A stretch of DNA of 64,000 nucleotides from Vulcanisaeta thermophila (GCF_001748385.1 NZ_BCLI01000010.1:1-64000), one strand, 5' to 3'. Counted from the first letter of the stretch, positions 42,978 through 51,695 are shown. The notes: a model not told the origin generated them from the sequence alone. A program made the numbers and translations.

Positions 42978-44134
42978 TTAGGATCAGGCACTCACTGATT
43001 ACTAAGAGGCATGAGGAATTGATAGAACTCGTGGACCAACTGGGGAAGCAGTACGTGGAGCCCATAGCCGACAAAATGGACAGGGAGAACCTATACCCAA
43101 GGGATATCATGAGGAAGCTTGGTGAGAATGGGCTACTCACACCAACACTACCCAGGGAGTATGGGGGACTTGGTGCGGACATGCTTAGCATGTCCCTAAT
43201 AGTGGAGATTCTGTCTAGGTACAGTGCGGCCGTGGGTATACTCGCTGAGGTTCAGGGATTCCTAGTGGCCCACGCATTCTACACATACGGTAATAAGTGG
43301 ATGAGGGAGGAATTGGCACCGAAGCTCGCCAGGGCAGAGCTAATAGGGTCCTTCGCATTAACAGAGCCTTGTTGTGGTAGTGATGCTGCAGCGATTGAGA
43401 CCAGGGCGGAGCGTAGGGGTGGTGAGTGGGTAATCAACGGAAGAAAAATATACATAACACAGGGGTTGTACGCCGATGTTTACCTGGTATTCACAAGAAC
43501 AGGGCCTAAGGAGGCCAGGCACAAGGCCATCACAGCATTCCTGGTTAGGCGTAGCAACTGCGTTGAGGCCACGCCAATAGATGTCATGGGCATTAGGGGC
43601 ACTGGGACCTCCGAAATAAGGTTCAATGACTGCGTGGTGAGTGATGATGATATGGTTGGTAAGTTGAATGAGGGATTCAAAATAGCCATGGAGGCACTGA
43701 ACATAGGGAGGCTTGCGGTCGCCTCATCAACCCTGGGCCTCTCAGAGGCTGCGTTAATGGAGGCTTACAAGTGGGTTAGGGAGAGGAGGGCCTTTGATCA
43801 ACCATTGATGGATTTTGAGTGGATTCAATTCCAACTAGCCGATATGGCCACGTACATAGAGACCATGAGGAACATAACCTACGAAACAGCGTATGCCCTG
43901 GACAAGAACCTACCGGATGCCTACGCCTACGCGTCCATGGCCAAGCTAGTAAACGCACTCCTTGGATTCAACATAGTGAGGACCGCGGTCCAGTTAACGG
44001 GTGCATACGGCGTCTCAATGAGTAGTAAGTTGAATAGGATCTACAGGGACTTTAAGTTAATGGAGATTGGTGAGGGGACGAACGAGGTCCAGAGGAGGAT
44101 AATATATAGGTGGTTGAGTAAGGCGCTGGAGTGA
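42974..44134 (+). CDS. Acyl-CoA dehydrogenase 2
   Basis: A 386-residue paralogue of the preceding gene in the same operon, with the same EPCCGSDAAAIET, WVINGRKIYIT and EIGEGTNEVQRRI motifs but a different N-terminal third and C-terminal helical domain. The pair may form a heteromer or act on different chain lengths or branched acyl-CoAs. No thiolase, enoyl-CoA hydratase or ETF gene is in the window. The gene starts within the upstream stop (ATGA). Confidence 0.92.
   Translation: MIRIRHSLITKRHEELIELVDQLGKQYVEPIADKMDRENLYPRDIMRKLGENGLLTPTLPREYGGLGADMLSMSLIVEILSRYSAAVGILAEVQGFLVAHAFYTYGNKWMREELAPKLARAELIGSFALTEPCCGSDAAAIETRAERRGGEWVINGRKIYITQGLYADVYLVFTRTGPKEARHKAITAFLVRRSNCVEATPIDVMGIRGTGTSEIRFNDCVVSDDDMVGKLNEGFKIAMEALNIGRLAVASSTLGLSEAALMEAYKWVRERRAFDQPLMDFEWIQFQLADMATYIETMRNITYETAYALDKNLPDAYAYASMAKLVNALLGFNIVRTAVQLTGAYGVSMSSKLNRIYRDFKLMEIGEGTNEVQRRIIYRWLSKALE
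43364..43464. repeat. 101-bp identity tract, copy 2
   Basis: Exact match to 42195-42295, 1169 bp away in the tandem paralogue. The tract has sharp edges at both ends, which is more like gene conversion than purifying selection on protein, since synonymous sites are also unchanged. Confidence 0.95.
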
Positions 44135-44138
44135 TTGG

Positions 44139-44795
44139 TCACGGGCAGCCCACGTACTCCTTAGCCATCATTAAAACATTAACCAAGTCCCCAAGCCTAA
44201 GCTTACCAGTGTTCGTATTCCTGGGGCTTGGGTGATAACTCATGAAGACCCTAACCCCCATAACATCAACGTAGGAACCATGCTTAAAAACCAACCTAGC
44301 CCCCAGGGCCTTACCCACACCCTCCAATGCCACCCTGCCCAGGGCAATGATGGCCCTTGGCCTTACCATTTCAATCTCCCACCTGAGCCAATGCTCCACG
44401 CACGTGCTCAACTCTCCCTGGGTGGGTTTATTATTGGGTGGTGCGCACTTAACGGCTGAGGTTATGTATACGCACCTAACCCTAACACCATCATCCCTAG
44501 ATATACTAAAGGGCTTACTACTCAGCCCAGCCTCATACAACGCCCTGAAAAGGAATTGGGCGCTGGAGTCCCCGGTGAACATCCTACCCGTCCTATTACC
44601 ACCGTGCGCCGCGGGAGCAAGCCCCACTATCATGATCCTGGCATTGCCCAGGTCACCCCAGGGCGGTACCGGTCTCCTCCAATAATCACTCCCTGAGAAC
44701 TTGGGTAATGGTGGTACTGTTTCCCTGTAATTAACGAGTCTTGGGCATAACCTACAATTAATGAGCTTACTTACGAACTCTCCGTACCAATCCAC
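44139..44795 (-). CDS. Uracil-DNA glycosylase, family 5 (UDGb)
   Basis: Excises uracil and other deaminated bases from DNA, valuable at high temperature. The 218 residues contain GLAPAAHGGNRTGRMFTGD (58-76), the family-5 motif 1 in which the usual catalytic acid of other UDGs is replaced by alanine, and YHPSPRNTNTG (motif 3). Cysteines C14, C17, C117 and C132 fit the 4Fe-4S cluster of archaeal UDGs. The start is GTG at 44795. A TATA element is shared with the divergent gene. Confidence 0.93.
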   Translation of the reverse strand: MDWYGEFVSKLINCRLCPRLVNYRETVPPLPKFSGSDYWRRPVPPWGDLGNARIMIVGLAPAAHGGNRTGRMFTGDSSAQFLFRALYEAGLSSKPFSISRDDGVRVRCVYITSAVKCAPPNNKPTQGELSTCVEHWLRWEIEMVRPRAIIALGRVALEGVGKALGARLVFKHGSYVDVMGVRVFMSYHPSPRNTNTGKLRLGDLVNVLMMAKEYVGCP

Positions 44796-44814
44796 AACCC
44801 ATAGTGGGCAATCC

Positions 44815-44823
44815 TTTATTAAT
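44815..44823. promoter_or_regulatory. TATA box shared by UDG and PUA-domain genes
   Basis: TTTATTAAT lies about 23 nt from the UDG start at 44795 (minus) and about 21 nt from ATG 44840 (plus), and reads as a TATA-like element on both strands. It supports 44840 over the in-frame ATG at 44804 or 44825 region for the plus-strand gene. Confidence 0.45.
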
Positions 44824-44839
44824 GCTAACCCGCTGGTTC

Positions 44840-45274
44840 ATGACTGTGAGCGAGGAGGTGGTTAGGGGGTTGGTGATGTACCTATATGGTGAGGAGGTTT
44901 GGGAGAAAATGAAGGGTGATTTGAGGGTGGAGTTTAGTGGGAGGAGCGGTGCCCTGAGGCGTGTTTACCTCAATGGTAAGTTAATCTTCATACTGAGGGC
45001 GAGCGATGGTTACTTAATACCAACGATAGAAGGAGCGAGGCTCATTAATAAGAGGGTTATTGTTAGGGGTGATGCGGCTAAGTTCATAAGGGAGGGGAGG
45101 AGTGTAATAACGAAGTCCGTGATCAACATAATCAACGCATTACCTGGTGAGGAGGTGGGTGTCTTCTCGGAGGATGGCGAGCTCCTCGGCGTTGGTAGGT
45201 TAATGCTCTCCATGGATGAGGTATCGAGCCTGGGCAGGGGCGTGGTGGTTAAGATGAGACAGCACGTTAGGTAA
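44840..45274 (+). CDS. PUA-domain RNA-binding protein
   Basis: A 144-residue protein. The last about 75 residues form a PUA domain: KRVIVRGDAAKFIREGRSV, then NALPGEEVGVFSEDGELLGVGRL. These are close to the PUA region of archaeal tRNA-guanine transglycosylases and related RNA-modification proteins. An N-terminal about 65-residue pre-PUA-like domain precedes it. It probably binds RNA; no catalytic domain is present. It lies directly upstream of trpS on the same strand. Confidence 0.8.
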   Translation: MTVSEEVVRGLVMYLYGEEVWEKMKGDLRVEFSGRSGALRRVYLNGKLIFILRASDGYLIPTIEGARLINKRVIVRGDAAKFIREGRSVITKSVINIINALPGEEVGVFSEDGELLGVGRLMLSMDEVSSLGRGVVVKMRQHVR

Positions 45275-45320
45275 TGAGACGGAGCGTTGAGCTTCGGGAT
45301 TATGCTTATATACAGGTAGT

Positions 45321-46484
45321 GTGGGTGTGCTGGTTGGTGGTTACTATCTGGCTGGTAGTGAGTCCAGGGAGTTCGAGGTCACGCCCTGGGAGGTCAGGGG
45401 CAAGGTTGATTACCTAAGATTGGCCAGGGAATTCGGCGTCCAATTAATAGATGATAATGTGGTAAACACCCTAAGGGACCTGGCAGGTGATGTTCACTAC
45501 CTCATAAGGAGGGGTTACTTCTACGCTCACAGGGGGCTTGATGCAATACTACAGAGGCAGAGAAGTGGTGCCAAGTGGGCCCTTTACAATGGTAGGGGGC
45601 CCAGTGCGGACCTACACATTGGGCACCTGGTACCCTGGATACTTAGTAAGTGGTTTGTGGATACGTTCCACGTGGACTACTTCTTTGAGTTGACCGATGA
45701 TGAGAAGTTCCTAGTTAAGGAGGGGTACACCCTGGAGCAAACCAATAGGTATGCTTACGAGAATGCCCTCGACCTCATAGCCCTGGGTTTCACACCGGAT
45801 AAACTCCACATAATAGTGGATACGGAGGATATCAAGTACCTCTACAAGATAGCCGTTAAGGTTGGGAAGAAGCTAACACTATCAACCATAAAGCACACCT
45901 TCGGGTTCACGGACTCCACAAACGTGGGCGCCGCCTTCTTCCCAACCCTGGAGATATCCGTGGCTTTCCTACCCACTGAGTTGTACGGTGAGGAGGTCCC
46001 AGTACTGATACCCACCGCCATTGACCAGGACCCATACTTCAGGCTTGCCAGGGACGTCGCCGAGGACCTGGGCTACCCCAAACCCTCCACGATATATAGC
46101 AAGTTCATGCCGGGGCTCACGGGCGAGGATAAGATGAGTGCCTCGAACCCGGACTCGGCGATTTACGTAACGGATGATGATAAGACGATTAGGAGGAAAA
46201 TAATGAATGCATTAACAGGCGGTCAACCCACCGCGGAGCTTCAGCGTAAGTATGGCGGGGACCCCGATAACTGCGTTGTTTATAAGTACCACTTACTATT
46301 CCAGGATAGTGACGTGAAGGTTAAGGAGATTTACGAGAACTGCAGGGCGGGTAAGTTACTATGTGGTGAGTGCAAGGCCATGCTCTTTGAGAGGATAAGC
46401 GCCTTTATGAAGGAGCATAGGGAGCGTAGGGAGAGGGCCAAGGACAACCTGGAGCAGTACAGGATTAGTGTGAAGTTTAAATGA
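45321..46484 (+). CDS. trpS: Tryptophanyl-tRNA synthetase
   Basis: Charges tRNA-Trp. The 387 residues contain class I motifs LHIGHL (HIGH at 99-102) and KMSAS (271-275), the tryptophan-pocket region FTDSTNVGAAFFP and the archaeal/eukaryotic-type N-terminal EFEVTPWEV. CRAGKLLCGECK near the C-terminus is also usual for the archaeal type. The start is uncertain: GTG 45321 is only about 13 nt past the box CTTATATA (45304-45311), so GTG 45327 or a later codon could be used. Confidence 0.95.
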   Translation: MGVLVGGYYLAGSESREFEVTPWEVRGKVDYLRLAREFGVQLIDDNVVNTLRDLAGDVHYLIRRGYFYAHRGLDAILQRQRSGAKWALYNGRGPSADLHIGHLVPWILSKWFVDTFHVDYFFELTDDEKFLVKEGYTLEQTNRYAYENALDLIALGFTPDKLHIIVDTEDIKYLYKIAVKVGKKLTLSTIKHTFGFTDSTNVGAAFFPTLEISVAFLPTELYGEEVPVLIPTAIDQDPYFRLARDVAEDLGYPKPSTIYSKFMPGLTGEDKMSASNPDSAIYVTDDDKTIRRKIMNALTGGQPTAELQRKYGGDPDNCVVYKYHLLFQDSDVKVKEIYENCRAGKLLCGECKAMLFERISAFMKEHRERRERAKDNLEQYRISVKFK

Positions 46485-46946
46485 TCACTGCCCGCCCAGG
46501 GCTTTGGATAGGTACTCAAGGGCCTTCCTTGGGTGCTCCTCGGGCTTCACATCCTTAATGACCTTAGCTACCTTACCATCTGGGTTTATTATGAACGTAA
46601 CCCTCTCCGCCGTGCCCGTGGACCTAAGTACACCATACGCCCTGGAAATACTCTTATCCTTATCACTCAGTAGTTTGAATTTAACCCCGTACCTCTCGGC
46701 AAACCTCCTCTGCGTGTTAACGGAATCCACACTAATGCCGAAAACCTCCACCCCCAGCTTGGCGAATTCATTCCATAACGTGGAGAACTCCTGGGTCTCC
46801 CGTGTACAGCCAGGTGTGAATGCCTTAGGGAAGAAGTAAAGAACTACCCACTTGCCCCTATGGTCTGAAAGGCGGACCCTATTACCATCTTGATCCAGGG
46901 CCTCGAAGTCAGGGGCCTCCTCACCCTCATTGGGCATGTGCATGGT
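46485..46946 (-). CDS. Peroxiredoxin, BCP/PrxQ type
   Basis: Reduces hydroperoxides. The 153-residue thioredoxin-fold protein has the peroxidatic cysteine C46 in FTPGCTRET. The cysteine five positions later that acts as resolving cysteine in many BCP/PrxQ proteins is replaced by Gln, and I see no other cysteine, so it should be a 1-Cys enzyme that needs an external thiol. A longer in-frame start at 46997 exists, but the box CATTTAAAATC at 46958-46968 and the family N-terminus favour the ATG at 46946 or 46940. It is convergent with trpS (adjacent stops). Confidence 0.92.
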   Translation of the reverse strand, partial: TMHMPNEGEEAPDFEALDQDGNRVRLSDHRGKWVVLYFFPKAFTPGCTRETQEFSTLWNEFAKLGVEVFGISVDSVNTQRRFAERYGVKFKLLSDKDKSISRAYGVLRSTGTAERVTFIINPDGKVAKVIKDVKPEEHPRKALEYLSKALGGQ

Positions 46947-46999
46947 GTTTAGCGGTGATTTTAAATGCCATAACTCATTAATCATTGAAAATAACAAGG

Positions 47000-48211
47000 T
47001 CAGTCATGGTGCTCGGGGGCTTGGGCGGCCTCCTCGGTGGGTTTGGAGGTGATCATTCGTATGTACTCCATCCTATTCTTCTCATACTCATCGACTGGTA
47101 TGGGCTTGAGCTTGGAGAGTATCTGTGGTAATGTGGTGTACTCCATCTCCTCTGGGGGTAGCCTATGGGGCATCACGGGGCCCATCCTCCTAATGTACTC
47201 CGTAATCTGAGCAGCCAACTGCCTGCTGTAATCAAAGGCTGGGTCGTCGAATAAATCCACGGGGCCCTCCAGCAACCCATCATGAACCTGGAACCCAAGG
47301 GCGATGACCTTGGGTGGCCCGTCGAACCTTGTCATCTTGGGGCCAAGGGCTATCTTCCTCTCCTGGTCAATACTGATCATTTTAGCGGGCATTAGTGGCC
47401 CCACGTGGGATCCTCGCATCCAACCCTCCACAAGGTGTGGGTATGCAAAGGCCTCCAGAACCTCACCCACAGCCGGTAGTCCATGCTGGGCCCTCACCAT
47501 GGCCACTGGGTCGTCCTTACCCACGTAACGCCCAGCGATTAAGTTGAGCCTCTCTACGCTCGTAACCGATGCCTGTATTAAGTCCGACTTCCTATAAATC
47601 CTCCTTATTATGTACCTACCCGGCGTCCCTATTAGCCCCAGTATGTCATAACTGTCCTCGGGCGCATCCAGTAGGTAAACCTTACCCTCGTACACATCGA
47701 GTATCTCGAACCTAAAGCCCTGGTGCATGGATGGGTCTATCACAAGGCCCGCGGTGTTGAATGGGTCAGCGAATATTCTATAGAATGGTAAATTAAAGGC
47801 GCCAGGCTCCGTCTTATCCGCAGCAAACACAATAACGGGCTCGCTGGGCCTCTCCTCAAACTCCATCTCAGCAACCTGGGGCCCCAACCCACGGATATTA
47901 CCACTAAACGTATCCTTAAGCAGGTCCTGACCAGCGCCATATAGTTTAACCTTCTTCGCAATATTCTCAGTGGCCTCCTTAAATATTGACCAGGCAAGCC
48001 CATGGATATCAGGGTTGTTTTCACCCTTCGTGTGCGTCATTAGTAGTGACATGTCATCTCCAACGTTGTAAACGAAGTAATCAATTATCAAGCCCCTCTT
48101 CTGCTCCTCCCTTAGTCTGTCCGCCGCGAATTCGAGGATCTTCGGATGTACCCAGGCATGCCCCGGCATACCGCCTATGTCCGCCTTTATTATCGAGATT
48201 GTTACTCTCAT
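47000..48211 (-). CDS. fbp: Fructose-1,6-bisphosphate aldolase/phosphatase
   Basis: A bifunctional class V enzyme that condenses triose phosphates and dephosphorylates the product to fructose 6-phosphate, making gluconeogenesis one-way. The 403 residues begin with TISIIKADIGGMPGHAWVHP, the N-terminal metal-binding segment. Y229 and K232 (GRYVGKDD) coincide with the catalytic Tyr and Schiff-base Lys known from the Thermoproteus enzyme. RAQHGLPAVGE and SHVGPLMP are further active-site segments. A TATTAAGTTTTT box lies about 29 nt upstream. Confidence 0.96.
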   Translation of the reverse strand: MRVTISIIKADIGGMPGHAWVHPKILEFAADRLREEQKRGLIIDYFVYNVGDDMSLLMTHTKGENNPDIHGLAWSIFKEATENIAKKVKLYGAGQDLLKDTFSGNIRGLGPQVAEMEFEERPSEPVIVFAADKTEPGAFNLPFYRIFADPFNTAGLVIDPSMHQGFRFEILDVYEGKVYLLDAPEDSYDILGLIGTPGRYIIRRIYRKSDLIQASVTSVERLNLIAGRYVGKDDPVAMVRAQHGLPAVGEVLEAFAYPHLVEGWMRGSHVGPLMPAKMISIDQERKIALGPKMTRFDGPPKVIALGFQVHDGLLEGPVDLFDDPAFDYSRQLAAQITEYIRRMGPVMPHRLPPEEMEYTTLPQILSKLKPIPVDEYEKNRMEYIRMITSKPTEEAAQAPEHHD

Positions 48212-48338
48212 CCTAAGCTACCCAGTGTGGGATGTTATTAAGTTTTTGTTTTATAATCATTATTAAAAACTAACCTTATTAAAATCATTAATTACCAATA
48301 CACCCCTGTATACTGAGTGAAGTATCATTGGGTGAAGA

Positions 48339-49292
48339 TTAATGTTTATCTAAATACTCCTTAACAACCCGCGCTATCGCCCTAGCCAACGGAGGCGGTA
48401 CTGCCTCGCCAACCTGGTTGAACTGGGCGTCCTTGGGCCCGTAGAAGACGTGGTCATCTGGGAAGCCCATCAGCCTTGCCTGCTCCCTAACTGTAAGCAA
48501 CCTATCCTCGAACGGGTGGACAAAGCGTATGCTACCCATCACCGTGGGCGCTGGCTCGTGCGGGTTGAGCCTAACGAAGTTCCTGAACATGCCCGTGGCC
48601 CCCCTAAACCTATACAATGCCTCATCCCATCTAAGCCCATTAATCCCCCTTAACTTCCTGGGGCTTATGGTGACTGGCTCGTGATTGGGAGGGTATGGGC
48701 CAGGGCTTGGTAGGTCACCAATGGCATCCCACACCGTGAGGACTCCCTTATGCTTCGGGGGTTTGATGGGTATGTTGCTTATGAAAACCCTCCTCCTAAT
48801 ACTGGGTGTTCCGTAGTCCTCCGCATGGAGTACATTGAAATACACATTTTCATAACCAACCCTGGCGAACTCACCAATGAGCGCGTCCTTTAAGGGGCCA
48901 TCCATTATGTGGACCACGTTCTCGAGGACGAAGACCCTGGGCCTCAACTCACCCACGATCCTTATGAACTCCAGGGTTAATCGACCGAGCTCATCAACGT
49001 ACAACCTATCCAGCGGGTCCTTGGCCCTCCTCGGGTTTGTCTCGGTGAATGCCTCGCATGGGCTTCCGCCAATTATTACGTCCGGCCTCTCACCCAAGTA
49101 CTTAATTATGTCCCTACCCCCCACGCGCCTTATGTCCTCTGCGATGGTCACGGCGCTTGGGAAGTTGTGGCTGTAGGTTCTGACTGCGTTTGGGTCAAGC
49201 TCCACACCCAGTGCTACGTCGAAACCCTCGTCCTTAAACCCCCTGCTAAAGCCCCCTGCGCCCGCGAATAAATCTATGACTAGGTAACCCAT
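48339..49292 (-). CDS. DNA (cytosine-5)-methyltransferase, orphan
   Basis: A 317-residue C5-cytosine methyltransferase. Motif I is IDLFAGAGGFSRG (6-18). Motif IV is GGSPCEAFTETNP with catalytic C79, where the residue after PC is Glu rather than the usual Gln. Motif VI ENVV is at 124-127, motif VIII IRRRVF, and motif X QVGEAVPPPLA. The target-recognition region between VIII and IX is short, about 70 residues. No restriction endonuclease or specificity gene is adjacent, so it is probably a solitary regulator or protection enzyme. Confidence 0.92.
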   Translation of the reverse strand: MGYLVIDLFAGAGGFSRGFKDEGFDVALGVELDPNAVRTYSHNFPSAVTIAEDIRRVGGRDIIKYLGERPDVIIGGSPCEAFTETNPRRAKDPLDRLYVDELGRLTLEFIRIVGELRPRVFVLENVVHIMDGPLKDALIGEFARVGYENVYFNVLHAEDYGTPSIRRRVFISNIPIKPPKHKGVLTVWDAIGDLPSPGPYPPNHEPVTISPRKLRGINGLRWDEALYRFRGATGMFRNFVRLNPHEPAPTVMGSIRFVHPFEDRLLTVREQARLMGFPDDHVFYGPKDAQFNQVGEAVPPPLARAIARVVKEYLDKH

Positions 49293-49323
49293 CCTGCCCG
49301 TGGTTAGCTTGGCGTGTGTTTTA

Positions 49324-49605
49324 TTAATCTTCTTCCTGCTCGCTCTCCGACTCGTATAGGTTGTCCAGGAGTTGCTTTACGTAGTCCTCCTTCATCTCCT
49401 TCTCCTCCTCCGTGGGTTTCCCTTCATTTATATTCTCGACAATAACGGCGCCCCTCTTCTCAACGCTCTTCTTATCCACGTAGGACTTGGCATCCTTCGT
49501 GCTCAACTCCTCCTCATAACCACACCTCTGGCACCTAAGGTAAACCTTGTCCTCCCTCTTAACGGGCACCATCAATCCTCCACACCTAGGGCAAAACCTG
49601 GGCAT
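49324..49605 (-). CDS. TFS/RpoM-like protein with one zinc ribbon and an acidic tail
   Basis: A 93-residue protein whose N-terminus CPRCGGLMVP and LRCQRCGYEE form the first zinc ribbon of transcription factor S / Rpb9. TFS proteins are about 105-115 residues and end in a second ribbon with an acidic hairpin that stimulates transcript cleavage. Here that half is absent and the protein ends in a Glu-rich helix (ESESEQEED). It may bind RNA polymerase without cleavage activity. The promoter box GGTTTAAAAACC is about 27 nt upstream. Confidence 0.8.
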   Translation of the reverse strand: MPRFCPRCGGLMVPVKREDKVYLRCQRCGYEEELSTKDAKSYVDKKSVEKRGAVIVENINEGKPTEEEKEMKEDYVKQLLDNLYESESEQEED

Positions 49606-49703
49606 GCGGGGGTTTCTGTCCTAATGGGTTTAAAAACCATACCAATAAATCAAACCAGCATACCGGGGTAAGGTAAATAAGGCACCAATGACTACGGAAA
49701 TCA

Positions 49704-50282
49704 ATGAGCGAGCAATGGCTAATGATTGGAGGTAGGAGGGTTAGGTACCTGGTTAAGGGTGATGGTAAGCCCATGGTCATGGTCCACGGCCTCAACTTCT
49801 CAGCAGATGACTGGATACGGTGCTGTGGTGATGCGCTCACGGGGTTCAGGATATACGCCATAGACATGCCCTACGGACCAAAATCAAGGAGTGACCATTT
49901 CGAGAGGAGCAACCCCAATGACTACGCAGAGCACCTATACTCAGTGGTGAGTGCCCTGGGCATTGAGAAGCCCATCTTAGTGGGCGCGTCCATAGGCGGT
50001 GAAACGGTACTCCGATACCTAGCCCTGAACCACCCAGCCCTGGCGGGCATCGTGGTTGGCCCCGTGGGCGTTCGATACATAGACCTATCCAGGATAAAAG
50101 TGCCACTATTGGGTATTTGGGGCGATAGGGATAGGGTCTCGGGTAGGGAGAACATGGAGGCCCTGAGGAGCGCGGGGTTCAGGGTTGAGGTGATAAGGGA
50201 TGCCGGGCACCCGGCTTATTTAGATAAGCCCAGTGAGTTCGTGAGGATAGTGATGGACTTCCTCAGGGAATATATTAAGTAA
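49704..50282 (+). CDS. Alpha/beta hydrolase
   Basis: A 192-residue alpha/beta hydrolase, short for the family. MVHGLNFSADDW near 27-38 supplies the oxyanion-hole HG; GASIGG near 95-100 is the nucleophile elbow with Ser97; WGDRDRV near 134-140 and DAGHPAYLDKP near 169-179 supply the acid and His. The lid domain is almost absent. The role is not evident; esterase or thioesterase is likely. The box AAGGTAAATAAGG lies about 28 nt upstream. Confidence 0.88.
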   Translation: MSEQWLMIGGRRVRYLVKGDGKPMVMVHGLNFSADDWIRCCGDALTGFRIYAIDMPYGPKSRSDHFERSNPNDYAEHLYSVVSALGIEKPILVGASIGGETVLRYLALNHPALAGIVVGPVGVRYIDLSRIKVPLLGIWGDRDRVSGRENMEALRSAGFRVEVIRDAGHPAYLDKPSEFVRIVMDFLREYIK

Positions 50283-50348
50283 TCATACCTGGGGAACACG
50301 CACACTATACCCATTATTATAAGGCATAGCTAGATTTAAACATAAAGC

Positions 50349-50879
50349 ATGTACTTCACCGTGGATTCCATGGAAGTGGCCTATCTAGTTGGTGTGGTTC
50401 TGGGCAGGGAGGAGCAGGAGGGTATGCGCGTGGGCTACACCACATACATAAACACACTACACAAATGGGTCAGGAACCCAGAGGACCTACTCAATAAATT
50501 AATCAGTGCGGGCAAAGCAAAGCTCATGAGGAGTGGGCATGGCCATAGTATCGTGCTCACGGACAGGGAATTAATAGGCAGGATAAACACATTATTAACA
50601 CCCAAGGAGGAGGTTGACCCCCTGGGCGTGATAGTTGAGGGAATTAGGAGGTTAGCAAACCCACTCACTGGCTATGCGGATATTGGGGATCTAATTAAAT
50701 ATATTGTGGACAAGCTTGAAATAAATACGAAAGATGCTGAGGACTTATTAATAAATATAATAAGACATCACAGGAGGAGGTTCGTATTCGCCCACGGAGG
50801 CAGTAAAAGGTTGAGGATAGGCTCCTCATACTATGGCTTGATAAAGGTGATCGAGAATGCAGAGGGTGCTAGTTCCTGA
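50349..50879 (+). CDS. Predicted double winged-helix protein
   Basis: I do not recognise the family. The 176 residues seem to hold two winged-helix-like units. One (about 5-78) has TTYINTLHKWV, EDLLNKLISAGKAKLM and the wing HGHSIVLTD. The other (about 98-168) has DLIKYIVDKLEI, AEDLLINIIRHHRRRFVFAHGG and IGSSYYGLIKV. The 3' end overlaps the AAA ATPase gene by 23 bp, so the two are probably made together. The predicted DNA binding is an inference from secondary structure. Confidence 0.6.
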   Translation: MYFTVDSMEVAYLVGVVLGREEQEGMRVGYTTYINTLHKWVRNPEDLLNKLISAGKAKLMRSGHGHSIVLTDRELIGRINTLLTPKEEVDPLGVIVEGIRRLANPLTGYADIGDLIKYIVDKLEINTKDAEDLLINIIRHHRRRFVFAHGGSKRLRIGSSYYGLIKVIENAEGASS

Positions 50880-51681
50880 TAGGGGGAGCATTAAGATACT
50901 CGGTCCCTCATGGAGGGCAGCCAGGAGTAAGCTCATTGAGTACATAAGCGATGGTTATCAACTAATATCAATAGTGGGTAGGGCTGGGGTGGGCAAGACC
51001 ACATTACTACTAAGCCTAAACAACACCGGGAGGGGTGTATTCCTATACGCGGACATGACCGAGGTGCCCGATAAGGGACTGTCAGGGATCATGGCAACCC
51101 TCATCGCCGACAATATTGATAGGGTAATTGAAATACAGAGGAAACTGAAGCACGCGGGCGCCAAGGGCCTATTAAGGGCGTTTGCAAAGGCTGGAGTTGA
51201 TGAGGTTGTGGAGAGTGCCAGGCTTAAACCCCTCGAAACCCTTAAGTTATTAAACGACGCCGTGGAACTACTGGGCCTTGAACCACTGGTTTTAGGCGTT
51301 GATGAGGGATTGGTGTCTCAGGAGGATCCCAGGGCCATGAACTTCATAGACGCCCTACACGCCTTCAGGAACAACATGCAGCTACTCAGGAAAACACACC
51401 TAGTGGTTACATTACTACCTGACGTGGTCAACATGATAGCCAAGGTGGACACACCACTATTCGACGTAATGAGGATAGCATCAATAACACTACCAGACTA
51501 CGTGGCCCAGGAAGACCTTAAGGAAATAGCAAGCGAGTACGGACTACCCCCTGAGGAGGTCAGGAAGATAATGAACCTCGGACCACTAACCATGAGACAG
51601 GTAATATGCCTAGTAAACACGAAGGTCGACGTGGTAAAGTGCGGGGTGGACACGGCAGACGAAATAACAATAGAGGGGTAA
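50857..51681 (+). CDS. AAA-type ATPase partner of the winged-helix gene
   Basis: A 274-residue P-loop ATPase with Walker A GRAGVGKT at 41-48, Walker B LVLGVDEG ending in D149-E150, VVTLLPD near 195-201 as a sensor, and a C-terminal winged-helix-like tail (EIASEYGLPPEEVRKIMNLGPLTMRQVI). It resembles the ORC/STAND-like archaeal ATPases but belongs to no subfamily I can name. It overlaps the preceding winged-helix gene by 23 bp and lies 53 bp upstream of tRNA-Thr. Confidence 0.75.
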   Translation: MQRVLVPDRGSIKILGPSWRAARSKLIEYISDGYQLISIVGRAGVGKTTLLLSLNNTGRGVFLYADMTEVPDKGLSGIMATLIADNIDRVIEIQRKLKHAGAKGLLRAFAKAGVDEVVESARLKPLETLKLLNDAVELLGLEPLVLGVDEGLVSQEDPRAMNFIDALHAFRNNMQLLRKTHLVVTLLPDVVNMIAKVDTPLFDVMRIASITLPDYVAQEDLKEIASEYGLPPEEVRKIMNLGPLTMRQVICLVNTKVDVVKCGVDTADEITIEG

Positions 51682-51695
51682 CAACGAAACAAAGA

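Noticed and set aside
47740-48216. Frames on both strands within the FBP aldolase/phosphatase gene
   Set aside because: Shadows of a gene whose catalytic residues and length match the family exactly.
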